37,054 nt of DNA from Bacteroidetes bacterium OLB12 (GTDB taxonomy: Bacteria; Bacteroidota; Bacteroidia; Cytophagales; Cyclobacteriaceae). Under the pieces are notes generated by a model, which saw only the letters and a list, made by a program, of their open reading frames with translations, was not told the origin of the DNA and searched no databases. The DNA lies in the NCBI GenBank assembly GCA_001567185.1, contig LNFR01000074.1, forward strand, positions 1 to 37,054, written 5' to 3'. Made by a program: the position numbers and the translations under genes. Positions 9,540 to 18,251 of the stretch are shown here, one piece after another. How positions within the stretch are numbered: position 1 is the first letter of the stretch; every line of letters starts with the position of its first letter.

Positions 9540-9653
9540 GGCTGTCTCAAGAGTTTATCTGTCATCGCGAATTTATTCCGCGATCTCGATTTTGTGGTGC
9601 GTAAGGGATTCCGGCTAAAGGCCGGACGTACTTATTTCGAATTTGAGACAGCC
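9540..9653. repeat. Small hairpin-rich element with 11-bp terminal inverted repeats
   Basis: GGCTGTCTCAA at 9540-9550 is perfectly repeated in inverted orientation at 9643-9653. Inside are two hairpins: ATCGCG/CGCGAT (9564-9569 with 9579-9584) preceded by TGTC, and TCCGGC/GCCGGA near 9609-9626. It sits between the convergent peptidase and ABC genes, so its transcript could fold from either side and act as a bidirectional terminator. A similar design occurs at 34303-34430. No coding capacity. Confidence 0.65.
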
Positions 9654-9688
9654 TCGACTTTTAACCTGGAAATAGAGAAGTAGCCTGA

Positions 9689-10645
9689 TTATATTGACTG
9701 GTTTAATCTCAGTTCGGCAAACTCTCCCACTGCCCATTGGCGCAACGTAAACACCTTTATCCGTCTTTCCTGATATTCAACCGTAACCAGGTAATAACTT
9801 CCAAAATATTCTGTTTCAGAAACTACCCACCGGCCAGATTTTCTTTTAATGATTTCAAAATGCTCTGGCCTTAAAATCTTGTTGCTTACATTGGATTTGC
9901 CTAACAACCTGGCAAGCGGTTTATCAACCAGGTTGTATGCACCAAACAAACGTGCTACATATTCATTCTTCGGTTGTTGATAAACTTGTTGTGGTAATCC
10001 CTGCTGTACAATCACTCCGTTCTTCATGACAAGCACACGATGTGCCCACGGCAAGGTATCTTCCGGATGGTGTGATACCAACACACAGGTAACACCCAGT
10101 TTAGAACTGATTTTAGATACTACTTCTTTTAAAGTTGCCTTTAAACCGGTATCCAGGTGCGAATAGGGTTCATCCAGCAACAGTACTTGCGGATGAGTTA
10201 CTAACAACCGGGCAATGGCTATCCGTTGCTTTTCACCCCCCGAAAGTTGATCTGTCTTTCGCGCAGCAAGATGCGTGATCTTACAAATAGAAAGTATTTG
10301 GCGATGATACGCATCAGTCACATTACTGGCATACCTCAGCACCTGTTCTACTCTTAGAAATTTTGGTAACTCAAAGTGTTGTGATAAGTACGCAATCTTT
10401 GGATGACCCGGCACTAAGGTATCAGCGGGTCCTGCAACGGGTTTACCCTCCAGCGTAACCGTACCGCTATCCGGTTGTTCGAGGCCGGCAATTATTTTCA
10501 ACAAAGTACTTTTTCCAGAACCGGTTGCACCAGCTATCACCAGGTTTTCATGAAACTTAAGATCAAAACTCACCTTACTGAGTACTTTTCCAAACTCCGT
10601 TGCTTTAGTTATCTGGCTTACCTCAAGCAAATTTTTATCCGACAT
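9689..10645 (-). CDS. ABC transporter ATP-binding protein with C-terminal TOBE-like domain
   Basis: About 318 residues from the ATG at 10645 (MSDKNLLEVSQ); an upstream in-frame start at 10681 adds 12 residues without homology-like content. The nucleotide-binding domain is intact: Walker A GATGSGKST, Q-loop LSQHFEL, signature LSGGEKQR, Walker B VLLLDEP and H-loop VSHHPED. The roughly 100-residue C-terminal extension resembles the regulatory/TOBE region of PotA/MalK/FbpC-type importer ATPases (KILRPEHFEI, AVGEFAELRL). No permease or binding protein is adjacent, so the transporter and substrate are unknown. It follows the phospholipase-D-like gene by about 57 bp and may be cotranscribed with it. 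Confidence 0.88.
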   Translation of the reverse strand: MSDKNLLEVSQITKATEFGKVLSKVSFDLKFHENLVIAGATGSGKSTLLKIIAGLEQPDSGTVTLEGKPVAGPADTLVPGHPKIAYLSQHFELPKFLRVEQVLRYASNVTDAYHRQILSICKITHLAARKTDQLSGGEKQRIAIARLLVTHPQVLLLDEPYSHLDTGLKATLKEVVSKISSKLGVTCVLVSHHPEDTLPWAHRVLVMKNGVIVQQGLPQQVYQQPKNEYVARLFGAYNLVDKPLARLLGKSNVSNKILRPEHFEIIKRKSGRWVVSETEYFGSYYLVTVEYQERRIKVFTLRQWAVGEFAELRLNQSI

Positions 10646-10702
10646 GCATATTTTTTTAACAAACAAACTCCGAACAAGCACGGATCTCTAGCAATTGAAA
10701 TA

Positions 10703-11383
10703 TTAATACTCAGCCAATGTACTCCATAACTGGTCAAATTCCTTTGCAAAAGATTTGACAGCACCCGCGTCCCGTGTAAGTAAAATATTTTCATGATTAA
10801 ACTTTGCGGCACTGCGGGTCCAGTTGTAGCTACCGGTTATCAATGCTTTATTATCTGTAATCATAAATTTATGATGCATGTGGTTTGCGGTGCGGTCAAT
10901 CCGAATAGGAATACCCACACGGGCCAATTGATCAATATCCGAGCCTTCATCAAGCATCTTGTCGTTATCGGTAATAATCTTTACCGGAATCTTACGCTTA
11001 TGCGACTCAATGATGGCACTGGTAATCGTGTCATCGCTAATAGTAAACACACAAATCTGAATGTGTTGCGTGGCCTGCCTGATTTGCTGCATGATAATGT
11101 TCCGGCAGGTATCACCCGGGCTAAAGTACGCATCAGAACCAGCTGTATTGGGGGTGGTATTCATCAAGGCACTGGTGGCATCACGAATCCATTCAACAAT
11201 AAAACGATAATTTTCAGGAGTTGCTTTGCTGTTAGCTAGTTCAAAAATCTGGCTTCGCAAAAATGCAAGCTGGTTATCATTGGGCCTCACTTCTTCAACT
11301 ATCTCGCGCAATGATTTGCGCTCCGACTTAGAAAAGAACTGGTCTTCAATACTTAGCTTCAGAAAATCAATAATAGGTTGCAT
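10703..11383 (-). CDS. Phospholipase D-like (single HKD) protein, nuclease/cardiolipin-hydrolase type
   Basis: A 226-residue protein whose C-terminal half (about 85-220) is a single PLD domain with the full catalytic motif HHKFMITDNKALITGSYNWT (His, Lys, Asp, then GSxN). Enzymes with one HKD motif act as homodimers; relatives include Nuc-type endonucleases and mitochondrial cardiolipin hydrolase, so a phosphodiesterase acting on nucleic acid or phospholipid is likely. The first 80 or so residues (charged, helical) match nothing I recognise. No signal peptide is visible, so a cytoplasmic location is expected. Confidence 0.85.
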   Translation of the reverse strand: MQPIIDFLKLSIEDQFFSKSERKSLREIVEEVRPNDNQLAFLRSQIFELANSKATPENYRFIVEWIRDATSALMNTTPNTAGSDAYFSPGDTCRNIIMQQIRQATQHIQICVFTISDDTITSAIIESHKRKIPVKIITDNDKMLDEGSDIDQLARVGIPIRIDRTANHMHHKFMITDNKALITGSYNWTRSAAKFNHENILLTRDAGAVKSFAKEFDQLWSTLAEY

Positions 11384-11529
11384 AAGTTTATTTTTTTGGA
11401 CTAGTCAAAATCGTTTCTCAAACCTAAAAGTAAGTTAACCAATCAAATAATTTGATATTGACTTCAAACTTAACCACCACTTTAAAACCGAAAGGAGAAA
11501 TACGGATAGAATCTTAATTCGTCAAACTA

Positions 11530-11559
11530 TTGGGCACACCACAGAATCTGATATCTTTG
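11530..11559 (+). promoter_or_regulatory. Bacteroidota-type sigma-70 promoter for the ABC-F gene
   Basis: TTG at 11530-11532 and TATCTTTG at 11552-11559 are separated by 19 bp. This matches the TTG/TAnnTTTG -33/-7 consensus of Bacteroidota, with the ATG 20 bp downstream. It is the best-formed promoter I found in the window. Confidence 0.7.
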
Positions 11560-11579
11560 CGCGCTATTTTTATCTCTTT

Positions 11580-13218
11580 ATGATTTCGGTTGACGCAGTA
11601 ACAGTAGAATTTAACGGTTCGGCTCTTTTTAGTGACATCACCTTTAATATCAACGAAAACGATCGCATAGCCCTGATGGGCAAAAACGGGGCGGGTAAAT
11701 CTACCTTGCTCAAGATCATTGCCGGAAAGAACAAGCCTACCCGGGGCAAGATATCGGCTCCGAAAGATGCCATTATTGCCTACCTGCCACAACACCTGTT
11801 AACGGAAGATGATTGTACAGTTTTTGAGGAAGCGAGTAAGGCGTTTTCAAAAATTCATGGAATGAAAAACCGGATTGATGAACTGAACCATCAACTGGAA
11901 ACCCGCACGGATTACGAATCGGATGAGTATGCTAAAATAATCGAAGAAGTATCGGAGCTCAGTGAAAAGTTTTATTCAATTGAAGAGATCAATTACGATG
12001 CAGAGATTGAAAAAACCCTGATGGGCCTCGGCTTTGAACGCAGCGATTTTACCCGTCCCACCAAAGAGTATAGCGGTGGCTGGCGCATGCGGATTGAACT
12101 GGCCAAAATCCTGTTACAGAAGCCCGATTTGATTTTGCTGGATGAGCCCACCAATCACCTGGACATTGAGTCGGTACAATGGCTGGAAGAATTTTTAAAA
12201 ACAGGTGCAAAAGCTGTGATTGTAATCAGTCACGATAAAACATTTGTAGATAACCTCACCAATCGTACCATTGAAGTAACCATGGGCCGCATCTACGATT
12301 ATAAAACCAACTATTCGCACTATTTGCAGTTGCGTAAAGAGAGACGCGAACAACAACAAAAGCAATATGATGATCAGCAAAAAGAAATTGCTGACATCAC
12401 CGCTTTTATCGAACGCTTCAAAGGCACCTATTCTAAAACGCTGCAGGTGCAATCGCGCGTAAAAATGTTGGAGAAGATTGAAATTGTGCAGGTAGATGAA
12501 ATGGATACATCTGCTCTTAACCTGAAGTTTCCCCCAGCTCCTCGCTCCGGAAATTACCCGGTAATTGTAGATGGTCTTACTAAAGCTTATGGTGATCATC
12601 TCGTGTTTAAGGATGCATCGCTTACTATTGCCCGCGGTGAGAAAGTTGCTTTCGTAGGTAAGAATGGAGAAGGTAAATCGACCATGATCAAAGCCATTAT
12701 GGGCGAGATTGAGTATGAAGGTCGCTTGCAGGTTGGGCATAACAGCATGATCGGATACTTTGCACAAAACCAGGCCTCGTTGCTGGATGGCGAGTTATCC
12801 GTATTTGAAACCATCGACCAGGTGGCGCAGGGTGACATTCGCACTAAAATTAAAGATATGCTGGGTGCGTTTATGTTTAGTGGCGATAACATCGACAAGA
12901 AAGTGAAAGTACTTTCGGGTGGTGAAAAGACACGCCTGGCAATGCTGAAATTATTATTGCAGCCGGTTAACTTGTTGATTCTGGATGAACCTACCAATCA
13001 CCTCGATATAAAAACCAAGGATATTCTAAAGGATGCCCTGCTCGCTTTTGATGGCACGTTGATTCTGGTATCGCACGATCGTGATTTTCTTGACGGCCTC
13101 GCCAAAAAGAGTTTTTGAGTTTGGAAACAAGCGCGTGCGCGAGCACTTTGAAGATATAAATGTTTTCTTGCGGAATAAGAAGCTCGAAAATCTGAAAGAG
13201 ATTGAGAGAAAATCGTAA
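11580..13218 (+). CDS. ABC-F family ATPase (Uup/EttA-like), frameshift near 3' end
   Basis: Two tandem ABC domains without membrane segments, as in ABC-F translation factors and ribosome-protection proteins. Domain 1: Walker A GKNGAGKS, signature YSGGWRMR, Walker B ILLDEPTNHLD. A charged linker follows (about 240-300, RKERREQQQKQYDDQQKE). Domain 2: GKNGEGKS, LSGGEKTRL, LILDEPTNHLD. The uninterrupted frame stops at 13118 after LAKKSF. Removing one base at 13104-13110 continues the normal ending (VFEFGNKRVREHFEDI...) to the stop at 13216-13218, giving about 545 residues, the expected family length. The lost tail is about 35 residues. An antibiotic-resistance role is not supported specifically; a housekeeping role is more likely. 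Confidence 0.9.
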
Positions 13219-13253
13219 AACCTAAATTGTTCAATTAGTAAGACAATATTTAT

Positions 13254-13610
13254 ATGTCAGAATCAAGTATTTGCCCTAAATGTCAATCGCCCTACGGTTA
13301 TCCAACCGGTTCATCCATGATGTGTCCTGAGTGCGGCCATGAATGGAACCCCAATGAAAACACACCGGCAACTGAAACAGAAACCATTGCGGATGATGTT
13401 GTGAAAGACGCCAACGGTACCATCCTTCAGAATGGCGATACGGTTATTATCATCAAAGATCTTCCTGTAAAGGGATCTAGTAAACCCATTAAGTCCGGAA
13501 CCAAAGTAAAGAATATCAAACTCACCCATGGCGATCATAATATTGATTGCAAAGTGGAAGGATTTGGAGCGATGGGATTGAAATCGCAGTTTGTCAGAAA
13601 AAGCAACTAA
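13254..13610 (+). CDS. yjdM: YjdM/PhnA-family zinc-ribbon protein
   Basis: A 118-residue protein with an N-terminal zinc ribbon (CPKC near residue 8 and CPEC near residue 25) and a C-terminal beta-barrel-like domain containing [28 protein letters not shown] and [14 protein letters not shown]. These are diagnostic of the YjdM family, historically named PhnA 'alkylphosphonate utilisation protein' although a phosphonate role is not established for most members. GreB follows after 31 bp in the same direction, suggesting cotranscription. Confidence 0.9.
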   Translation: MSESSICPKCQSPYGYPTGSSMMCPECGHEWNPNENTPATETETIADDVVKDANGTILQNGDTVIIIKDLPVKGSSKPIKSGTKVKNIKLTHGDHNIDCKVEGFGAMGLKSQFVRKSN

Positions 13611-13641
13611 TACAGGTTGAAAATTAACTTTCGATTGGCAG

Positions 13642-14115
13642 ATGAAAACGATGTTGATCACCCCCGAAGGTCTAGAAAAGTTAAAAGCCGAGTTGGATCA
13701 TTTGTGGCGTGTAGAACGGCCCGAGACCACGGCCAAGGTTTCGTGGGCGGCAAGTCTGGGCGATCGTTCCGAAAACGCAGACTATCATTATAACAAGAAA
13801 CGCTTACGAGAAATCGATAAACGGATTTTGTATTTACGCAAATGTATTGACGAACTGAAAGTAGTGCATTATTCCCCTTTTCAGGAAGGCAAAGTTATGT
13901 TTGGGGCCTGGGTAGAAATTGCCAATGCGAAAGGCATGAAGAATCGTTTCCGTATTGTAGGTGGCGAAGAACTTATAGGAGCCAAAGATTACATCTCGAT
14001 GGATTCACCCATGGCGCAGGCGTTGCTCAAAAAAGAAGTGGGCGATGAAGTGGTGGTAAAGACGCCTACACATCAGTTTGTATGGCGAATTATGAAGATT
14101 GAGTATGTGAAGTGA
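13642..14115 (+). CDS. greB: Transcription elongation factor GreB
   Basis: A 157-residue Gre factor that rescues backtracked RNA polymerase by stimulating transcript cleavage. The N-terminal coiled coil carries the tip motif GDRSENADYHYNKKRLREID, containing the acidic Asp/Glu residues that reach the polymerase active site; the YNKKRLREID form is GreB-like rather than GreA-like. The C-terminal FKBP-like domain has the expected GDEVVVKTP and Y-I-S-M-D-S-P-M-A-Q-A-L-L elements. Start at ATG 13642; an internal ATG follows three codons later. Confidence 0.92.
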   Translation: MKTMLITPEGLEKLKAELDHLWRVERPETTAKVSWAASLGDRSENADYHYNKKRLREIDKRILYLRKCIDELKVVHYSPFQEGKVMFGAWVEIANAKGMKNRFRIVGGEELIGAKDYISMDSPMAQALLKKEVGDEVVVKTPTHQFVWRIMKIEYVK

Positions 14116-14224
14116 GGCTGGTTGCTGGTCGCTTGTTTCTCGTTTCTTGTTACAAGCCTGACACGGTTAATAGATGGAGGTTTGTCTTGATGCAGTAAGG
14201 AACAAATTCAGAAATAACTTTCAT

Positions 14225-15163
14225 TTACTTACTAAAATCAACAGGAAAATAAACCAGTGTATCTACATTCTTACCAGCAATCTGTCCTGGAATAAAATTT
14301 ATGCCACATCCAGAAATAATGGTCATGGCAACTTTATATAGTTCATGTTTATCTTTCTCATATGGTTCCATATATTTCAGATCACCATTGGCTGAAACAA
14401 TCAGGATAATGTAACTTCGAAACTCATTTAGAGGAACATCCTTTAAGCCTGCCGTCATTTTATGCCGATAACATTCAATCGTTTCCTTTGACAATTGCGC
14501 AAGGGCAACGCCTTTGTCGAGTGCACTTTCGGAGGCAACAATCAATTTATCAGGAAGTGCAAAATATTCAGGCTTTAGAGGACGGGCAGTAAGCTTTGTT
14601 ACTTCATTGATCTCAAAGTGAGTTGTGTATTCATTAATCGATGTCATACTTACAGAACCCTTCACTTCCTTTATTTGGTTATACCAATCTCCAACCAAGT
14701 GGGAACTAAACGATTCAGGATCAATCTTAAGATCCAAGGCGTAATAGGTTTTGGAAATATAACCTTCGTAAACACGTTCAACCAGAAAGCATTTTTGTCC
14801 CAGAATTACTTTCGTGCTGTCTGGGTATATGATCGAACGAATGCGAGAAGTTTTTCCTTTTCTTGAATCTCGAAATGAAATATAATCTTTCCCTGCTACT
14901 TCGTCATACATACGTTTGGTATCTCCATGATAAGTATAGGAATATGTAACCTCCCCATTTTTGAAATATGTAGATTTATAGAAGCCATTGGTGATAGCAT
15001 AGACTGATGTAGTGCCCGGTTGTTGATTTAAGATACTGTCTACATTCAGGTTTTTAATCTTAGGGATTATTTTTACAGTGTACGAAATCTCGCCACTAAA
15101 AAACTGTGCAAGACCAGGTACCTGAAATGTCAAAAGTAAAGTCAATAGAAATATTGTTTTCAT
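14225..15163 (-). CDS. Secreted protein with TonB-C-like ending, unknown function
   Basis: 312 residues with a clear signal peptide (MKTIFLLTLLLTFQVPGLAQ). The middle (about 25-200) resembles the beta-rich GLPGLI/DUF4412-type secreted proteins of Bacteroidota (FSGEISYTVKI, YYALDLKIDPESF). The last 90 or so residues resemble a TonB C-terminal fold: SANGDLKYMEPYEK, then GINFIPGQIAGKNVDTLVYFPVDF, echoing the F-x-PG-...-GK-x-V-...-P-x-x-F pattern. A periplasmic or surface role is likely, but I cannot assign a partner. It converges with greB across about 110 bp that contains a GCTTGT/ACAAGC inverted repeat near 14130-14156. Confidence 0.7.
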   Translation of the reverse strand: MKTIFLLTLLLTFQVPGLAQFFSGEISYTVKIIPKIKNLNVDSILNQQPGTTSVYAITNGFYKSTYFKNGEVTYSYTYHGDTKRMYDEVAGKDYISFRDSRKGKTSRIRSIIYPDSTKVILGQKCFLVERVYEGYISKTYYALDLKIDPESFSSHLVGDWYNQIKEVKGSVSMTSINEYTTHFEINEVTKLTARPLKPEYFALPDKLIVASESALDKGVALAQLSKETIECYRHKMTAGLKDVPLNEFRSYIILIVSANGDLKYMEPYEKDKHELYKVAMTIISGCGINFIPGQIAGKNVDTLVYFPVDFSK

Positions 15164-15201
15164 ATGCGTAACTTCTAACTATTTAAGAACTGTCCCTTTC
15201 A

Positions 15202-15243
15202 ACTTCTTACTTCTTACTTCTTACTTCTTACTTCTTACTTCCT
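15202..15243. repeat. 7-bp tandem repeat (ACTTCTT)n
   Basis: Five exact copies of ACTTCTT run from 15202 to 15236, followed by one degenerate copy (ACTTCCT). The array overlaps the last codons and stop of the methyltransferase gene; on that strand the unit AAGTAAG supplies stop codons again within a few units. Confidence 0.85.
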
Positions 15244-15980
15244 AATTTCCACCAACCAATCCCACGGATATGGTGCATTTAAATTTTTGGGTGGGTTAGC
15301 GAATTCGGTGTTCCAATCGTACTCCAGTTTTTCGAGTTTGGTAATGGTAAAGCCTGCTTGGGGCATGATCACTTCCAATTCGGCAGCCGTGTAATGTTTG
15401 GTAGGCACCTTGTCGATATGCACAATACCTTGCAAGATGTCGTACTTCGGACCTTTAAAATAATGAAACTCATGAGCTGGAATATTACGTGGTTTCACAC
15501 CTTCCCTACCATACAATTGGATCAATCGCCACGAAGAGAACAAAGCTGATTCTAAAGCGGGCAATACCAATAGCGCAGTACCACCGGGTTTAAGCGCAGC
15601 GCAAATATTTTTAAATGCCAGGGAGTTTTTATGCAGATCGGGAAACATCACTACGTTGCAACAAAAAGCAAAGTCGGCCTTGGGTGCGTGTAGTTTGCGG
15701 GTTACGTCATGCATCTTAAGCGTAACATTTCTGAAATTCCGGGCACCGGCTTGTTTTAACAGACCCTTGGAAATATCTAATCCTAAAACGGTCTTAAATG
15801 CGGGCGCAGATAAGGAAACGATTTGCCATTACCACATCCAAAATCAATAGCTGTTTTAGTGGACGATGCATGCTTCCTGATATAGCGGGAAAGCCTTTTG
15901 AATTTGTCGCTGGCATAAACGTCAAATATTTCCGTATTATATTCCGGTGCTAATTTTTCCCAATGTTTCTTTTCGTTCAT
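15235..15980 (-). CDS. Class I SAM-dependent methyltransferase, frameshifted
   Basis: Two abutting minus-strand frames together encode one methyltransferase of about 248 residues. The first (from ATG 15980) carries the SAM-binding motif I, AIDFGCGNGKSF, and breaks at 15783. The second continues with VLGLDISKGLLKQ (the acidic end of strand beta-2), LKMHDVTRK, ADFAFCCNVVMF (motif IV) and KPGGTALLVLPALES. Adding one G at about 15806 (CTGCGC to CTGGCGC) fuses them through FPYLAPAFKTVLGLDI. As written, the protein is broken between motif I and the rest of the SAM site. Substrate unknown; it resembles the UbiE/Methyltransf_11 group. The start is 40 bp downstream of the nitronate monooxygenase gene. 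Confidence 0.8.
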
Positions 15981-16020
15981 AAGCTAAAGTGTTCGCAGTT
16001 AACAATCCATGCTTAATTTG

Positions 16021-16968
16021 TCAATGGTGTATGGTTAGCTGCTTTATTATTTCTTTCATAGTGCGCACATTATGCACATGCTCGATGGCTGGGCCGGCAC
16101 ACCATACGGTTTGGTAGGTAGCGCCAAAGGCAGCTTTTTCAATTTGTTTCATCCCCTTCCAGGCTATCAACAGCTTCACATACTTTTTTAATCGTTTGTT
16201 CTTCTGCAGCAGGCGCTCTAACCAGTTGGCCTCGGTACCCAACTGTTGCACATAAGGTGTATTAATCACCGTTAAAGGCGAACCCGATAGTTTGGAAGTC
16301 ATAACAATATCGTTCGCACCGTAATCAATCAATGCTTGTTTATACTCGGCTGAAATAGGTGCTTCTTCACTTGCCATAAAGATAGTACCTACCGATACTC
16401 CGGCCGCCCCCCAACTCATCACTTCCTCTACATCTTTAGCAAAGGCAATACCTCCAGCTGAAATAACCGGGATATTGCAATGAGTGGTAAGCAAGGTTAT
16501 CAACTCTTTGGGCGCAATTTTTCCGGCATGACCACCAGCCTGGTTGTTTACGGCAATCAAGGCATCCGCGCCAAGCGCTTCCACTTTTTTTGCATAGTCC
16601 AGATCAATCACATCGCAAAAAACTTTTATTCCTGCCGGCTTACATTGTTCAATTACTTCCTGCGGGCTGCCTAAGGAGGTGATGATGAAATCCACTTTTA
16701 GCCCGATGAGTGTTTTTAGTTGATCTTTATACTTAAAGTTGGATTTGTTTACAATCAGATTAACGCCAAATGGTTTTTGCGTGTGCGCTTTTATCTCCAG
16801 AATAGCAGCACTAAGTTCTTCATCGGTACGATAATTAAGTGCCGGAAAAGCAGCCGTAATTCCATTGTCCAGAGCGGCTTTCACCATTTTGGTGTTAGAA
16901 ATCAAAAACATGGGTGCAACCAGAATGGGGTGTTGAATACCCAGAAGTTTATCAAGTGTAACAGCCAT
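16021..16968 (-). CDS. Nitronate monooxygenase (2-nitropropane dioxygenase family)
   Basis: 315-residue FMN-dependent TIM-barrel protein that oxidises alkyl nitronates such as propionate-3-nitronate. Visible family motifs are the N-terminal HPILVAPMF segment, the catalytic-His motif NNQAGGHAG (about residue 145-153), the flavin-phosphate segment PVISAGGIA and GAAGVSVGTIFMAS. Length is slightly short but complete. The methyltransferase follows in the same direction 40 bp on, so the two may be cotranscribed. Some family members act as enoyl-ACP reductases (FabK), but the overall motif set favours NMO. Confidence 0.87.
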   Translation of the reverse strand: MAVTLDKLLGIQHPILVAPMFLISNTKMVKAALDNGITAAFPALNYRTDEELSAAILEIKAHTQKPFGVNLIVNKSNFKYKDQLKTLIGLKVDFIITSLGSPQEVIEQCKPAGIKVFCDVIDLDYAKKVEALGADALIAVNNQAGGHAGKIAPKELITLLTTHCNIPVISAGGIAFAKDVEEVMSWGAAGVSVGTIFMASEEAPISAEYKQALIDYGANDIVMTSKLSGSPLTVINTPYVQQLGTEANWLERLLQKNKRLKKYVKLLIAWKGMKQIEKAAFGATYQTVWCAGPAIEHVHNVRTMKEIIKQLTIHH

Positions 16969-17104
16969 GGTCTATTGTTTGAGTTGGAAGATGCAAAAAT
17001 AGTTTAGAACTGCACCGATAAATTTGATGCTACCATGAACTGGGGAATGAGTTAGGCGGATTTGCCCAACTCATAAAGTAATAAAACCTTTCTGAGATAT
17101 GGAA

Positions 17105-17485
17105 TTAGTTCCCAGACAACTGTTTCTGCAGCAACTCCATGTCGTGAAGAAGTAAGGGTTTCTCCACACATGTGTCGAAGCCCGCACTAAGCGCAGCCTC
17201 CCGGTCATCCTTCCGGATAAGTGCTGTCATAGCTACAAACCTGGTATGAGGCAACGCTACTTTTATATCTTTAAGCCAGTCATTACCCCTCATGTGGTCG
17301 CATTGCATATGCAAATCAACAAACAGGATATCCGGGTTAATTTCCTGAACTTTTTCAGTTCCCTCTGCACAGCTTTCAAAGATGTATGCATCCATTTCAC
17401 CAGGATGAAACTTAACCATGCGATTGTAAACAAAGCGGTTAGTAGAGTCTTTCTCCAACACGCCAATTACCAGTTTCTTTTTCAT
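17105..17485 (-). CDS. Stand-alone response-regulator receiver protein
   Basis: About 126 residues from the ATG at 17485 (MKKKLVIGVLEKDS); an upstream in-frame start at 17539 adds 18 residues with no receiver character. It is a bare CheY-like domain: acidic pocket in LEKDS, phospho-acceptor Asp in ILFVDLHM, switch Thr in AMTAL, and Lys in VEKPLLL. There is no output domain and no adjacent histidine kinase, so it probably acts by protein interaction with an unlinked kinase. Target unknown. Confidence 0.85.
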   Translation of the reverse strand: MKKKLVIGVLEKDSTNRFVYNRMVKFHPGEMDAYIFESCAEGTEKVQEINPDILFVDLHMQCDHMRGNDWLKDIKVALPHTRFVAMTALIRKDDREAALSAGFDTCVEKPLLLHDMELLQKQLSGN

Positions 17486-17834
17486 GCTAAACCTTATTAG
17501 CAGAATCATGCCACCAGTAAAAACGCTGTTTTTGATCAAATTTTAAGGATTCAGAGGTTTTTCTGATCCCGAATTGGGAAAAATTGTACTGATTTGGGGA
17601 CATTGCCGGGCTCCCATTTTCTCTCTCTTTCAAAGCATTGATATGAACAAACAAATGCCAAAACAGTTGCAACCATTTGCTATTGGTTCCCGTTCTCTAT
17701 GCGAATCCTGAACATTGAAAAACTACCTCTCTGAATTTAATTTTTTAAACTTCTCCGGTAGCGAATGAAAGTTCTGATTATCCTTTATTAAACGTTAGGA
17801 TATTTTTTAAAGCATGTTAGCAGGAAGAAAGTAT
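17486..17834. other. Non-coding divergent gap
   Basis: About 350 bp between the receiver gene and the small unknown gene. I see a GGAT(T)CAGA / TCTGATCC imperfect inverted repeat at 17547-17570, and no convincing promoter or coding frame. A short open minus-strand frame (up to 17672) has no recognisable features. Confidence 0.4.
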
Positions 17835-18155
17835 ATGGCATGGACAACATTATATATCAGCGGCCGGCCCGGTTTTAAAGAAGCGGTGATGGATAAACTA
17901 ACCCGCACCAGCAGGTTTTACTTACCTGGTTCAGTCGATTCGGAGCACGACTTGTTATTGTATTGGATTGATAATACCCTTCCCTTGCGCGATTTCAAAA
18001 ATGAATTGGGAAGCAAGTTGATCTTTAAATACCGGTTGCAATTCCACTATACTGTTCCGGAAGAATACACTGACTCCAAACTATCTGTGCAGGAAGAAGC
18101 GCTCATAAAGAAGATGACCAATTGGGAAGCGGAACATTACCGCCATAGCGCCTGA
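17835..18155 (+). CDS. Hypothetical protein
   Basis: About 106 residues from the second ATG (MAWTTLYISGRPGFKEAVMD); an alternative ATG lies at 17814. No signal peptide or membrane segment. The sequence is compact and mixed alpha/beta with an acidic, aromatic C-terminal half (YRLQFHYTVPEEYTDSKLS). I do not recognise the family. It precedes the OmpA-family gene by about 97 bp in the same direction. Confidence 0.6.
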   Translation: MAWTTLYISGRPGFKEAVMDKLTRTSRFYLPGSVDSEHDLLLYWIDNTLPLRDFKNELGSKLIFKYRLQFHYTVPEEYTDSKLSVQEEALIKKMTNWEAEHYRHSA

Positions 18156-18251
18156 AAAATCAGCATACCTTCTCAAAGGACTGGGCATACAAAAGCCAAA
18201 AAATCAATACCTTTATGGCCAATTTAACACCCAACCTGAACCATTATATCT

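Noticed and set aside
11580-13218. ABC-F gene as an antibiotic-resistance determinant
   Set aside because: Motifs only place it in the ABC-F family; linker features are not of a known resistance subgroup and the neighbourhood is housekeeping.
15202-15243. CRISPR-like tandem repeat
   Set aside because: Unit is 7 bp with no spacers; it is a simple satellite, and no cas genes are present.
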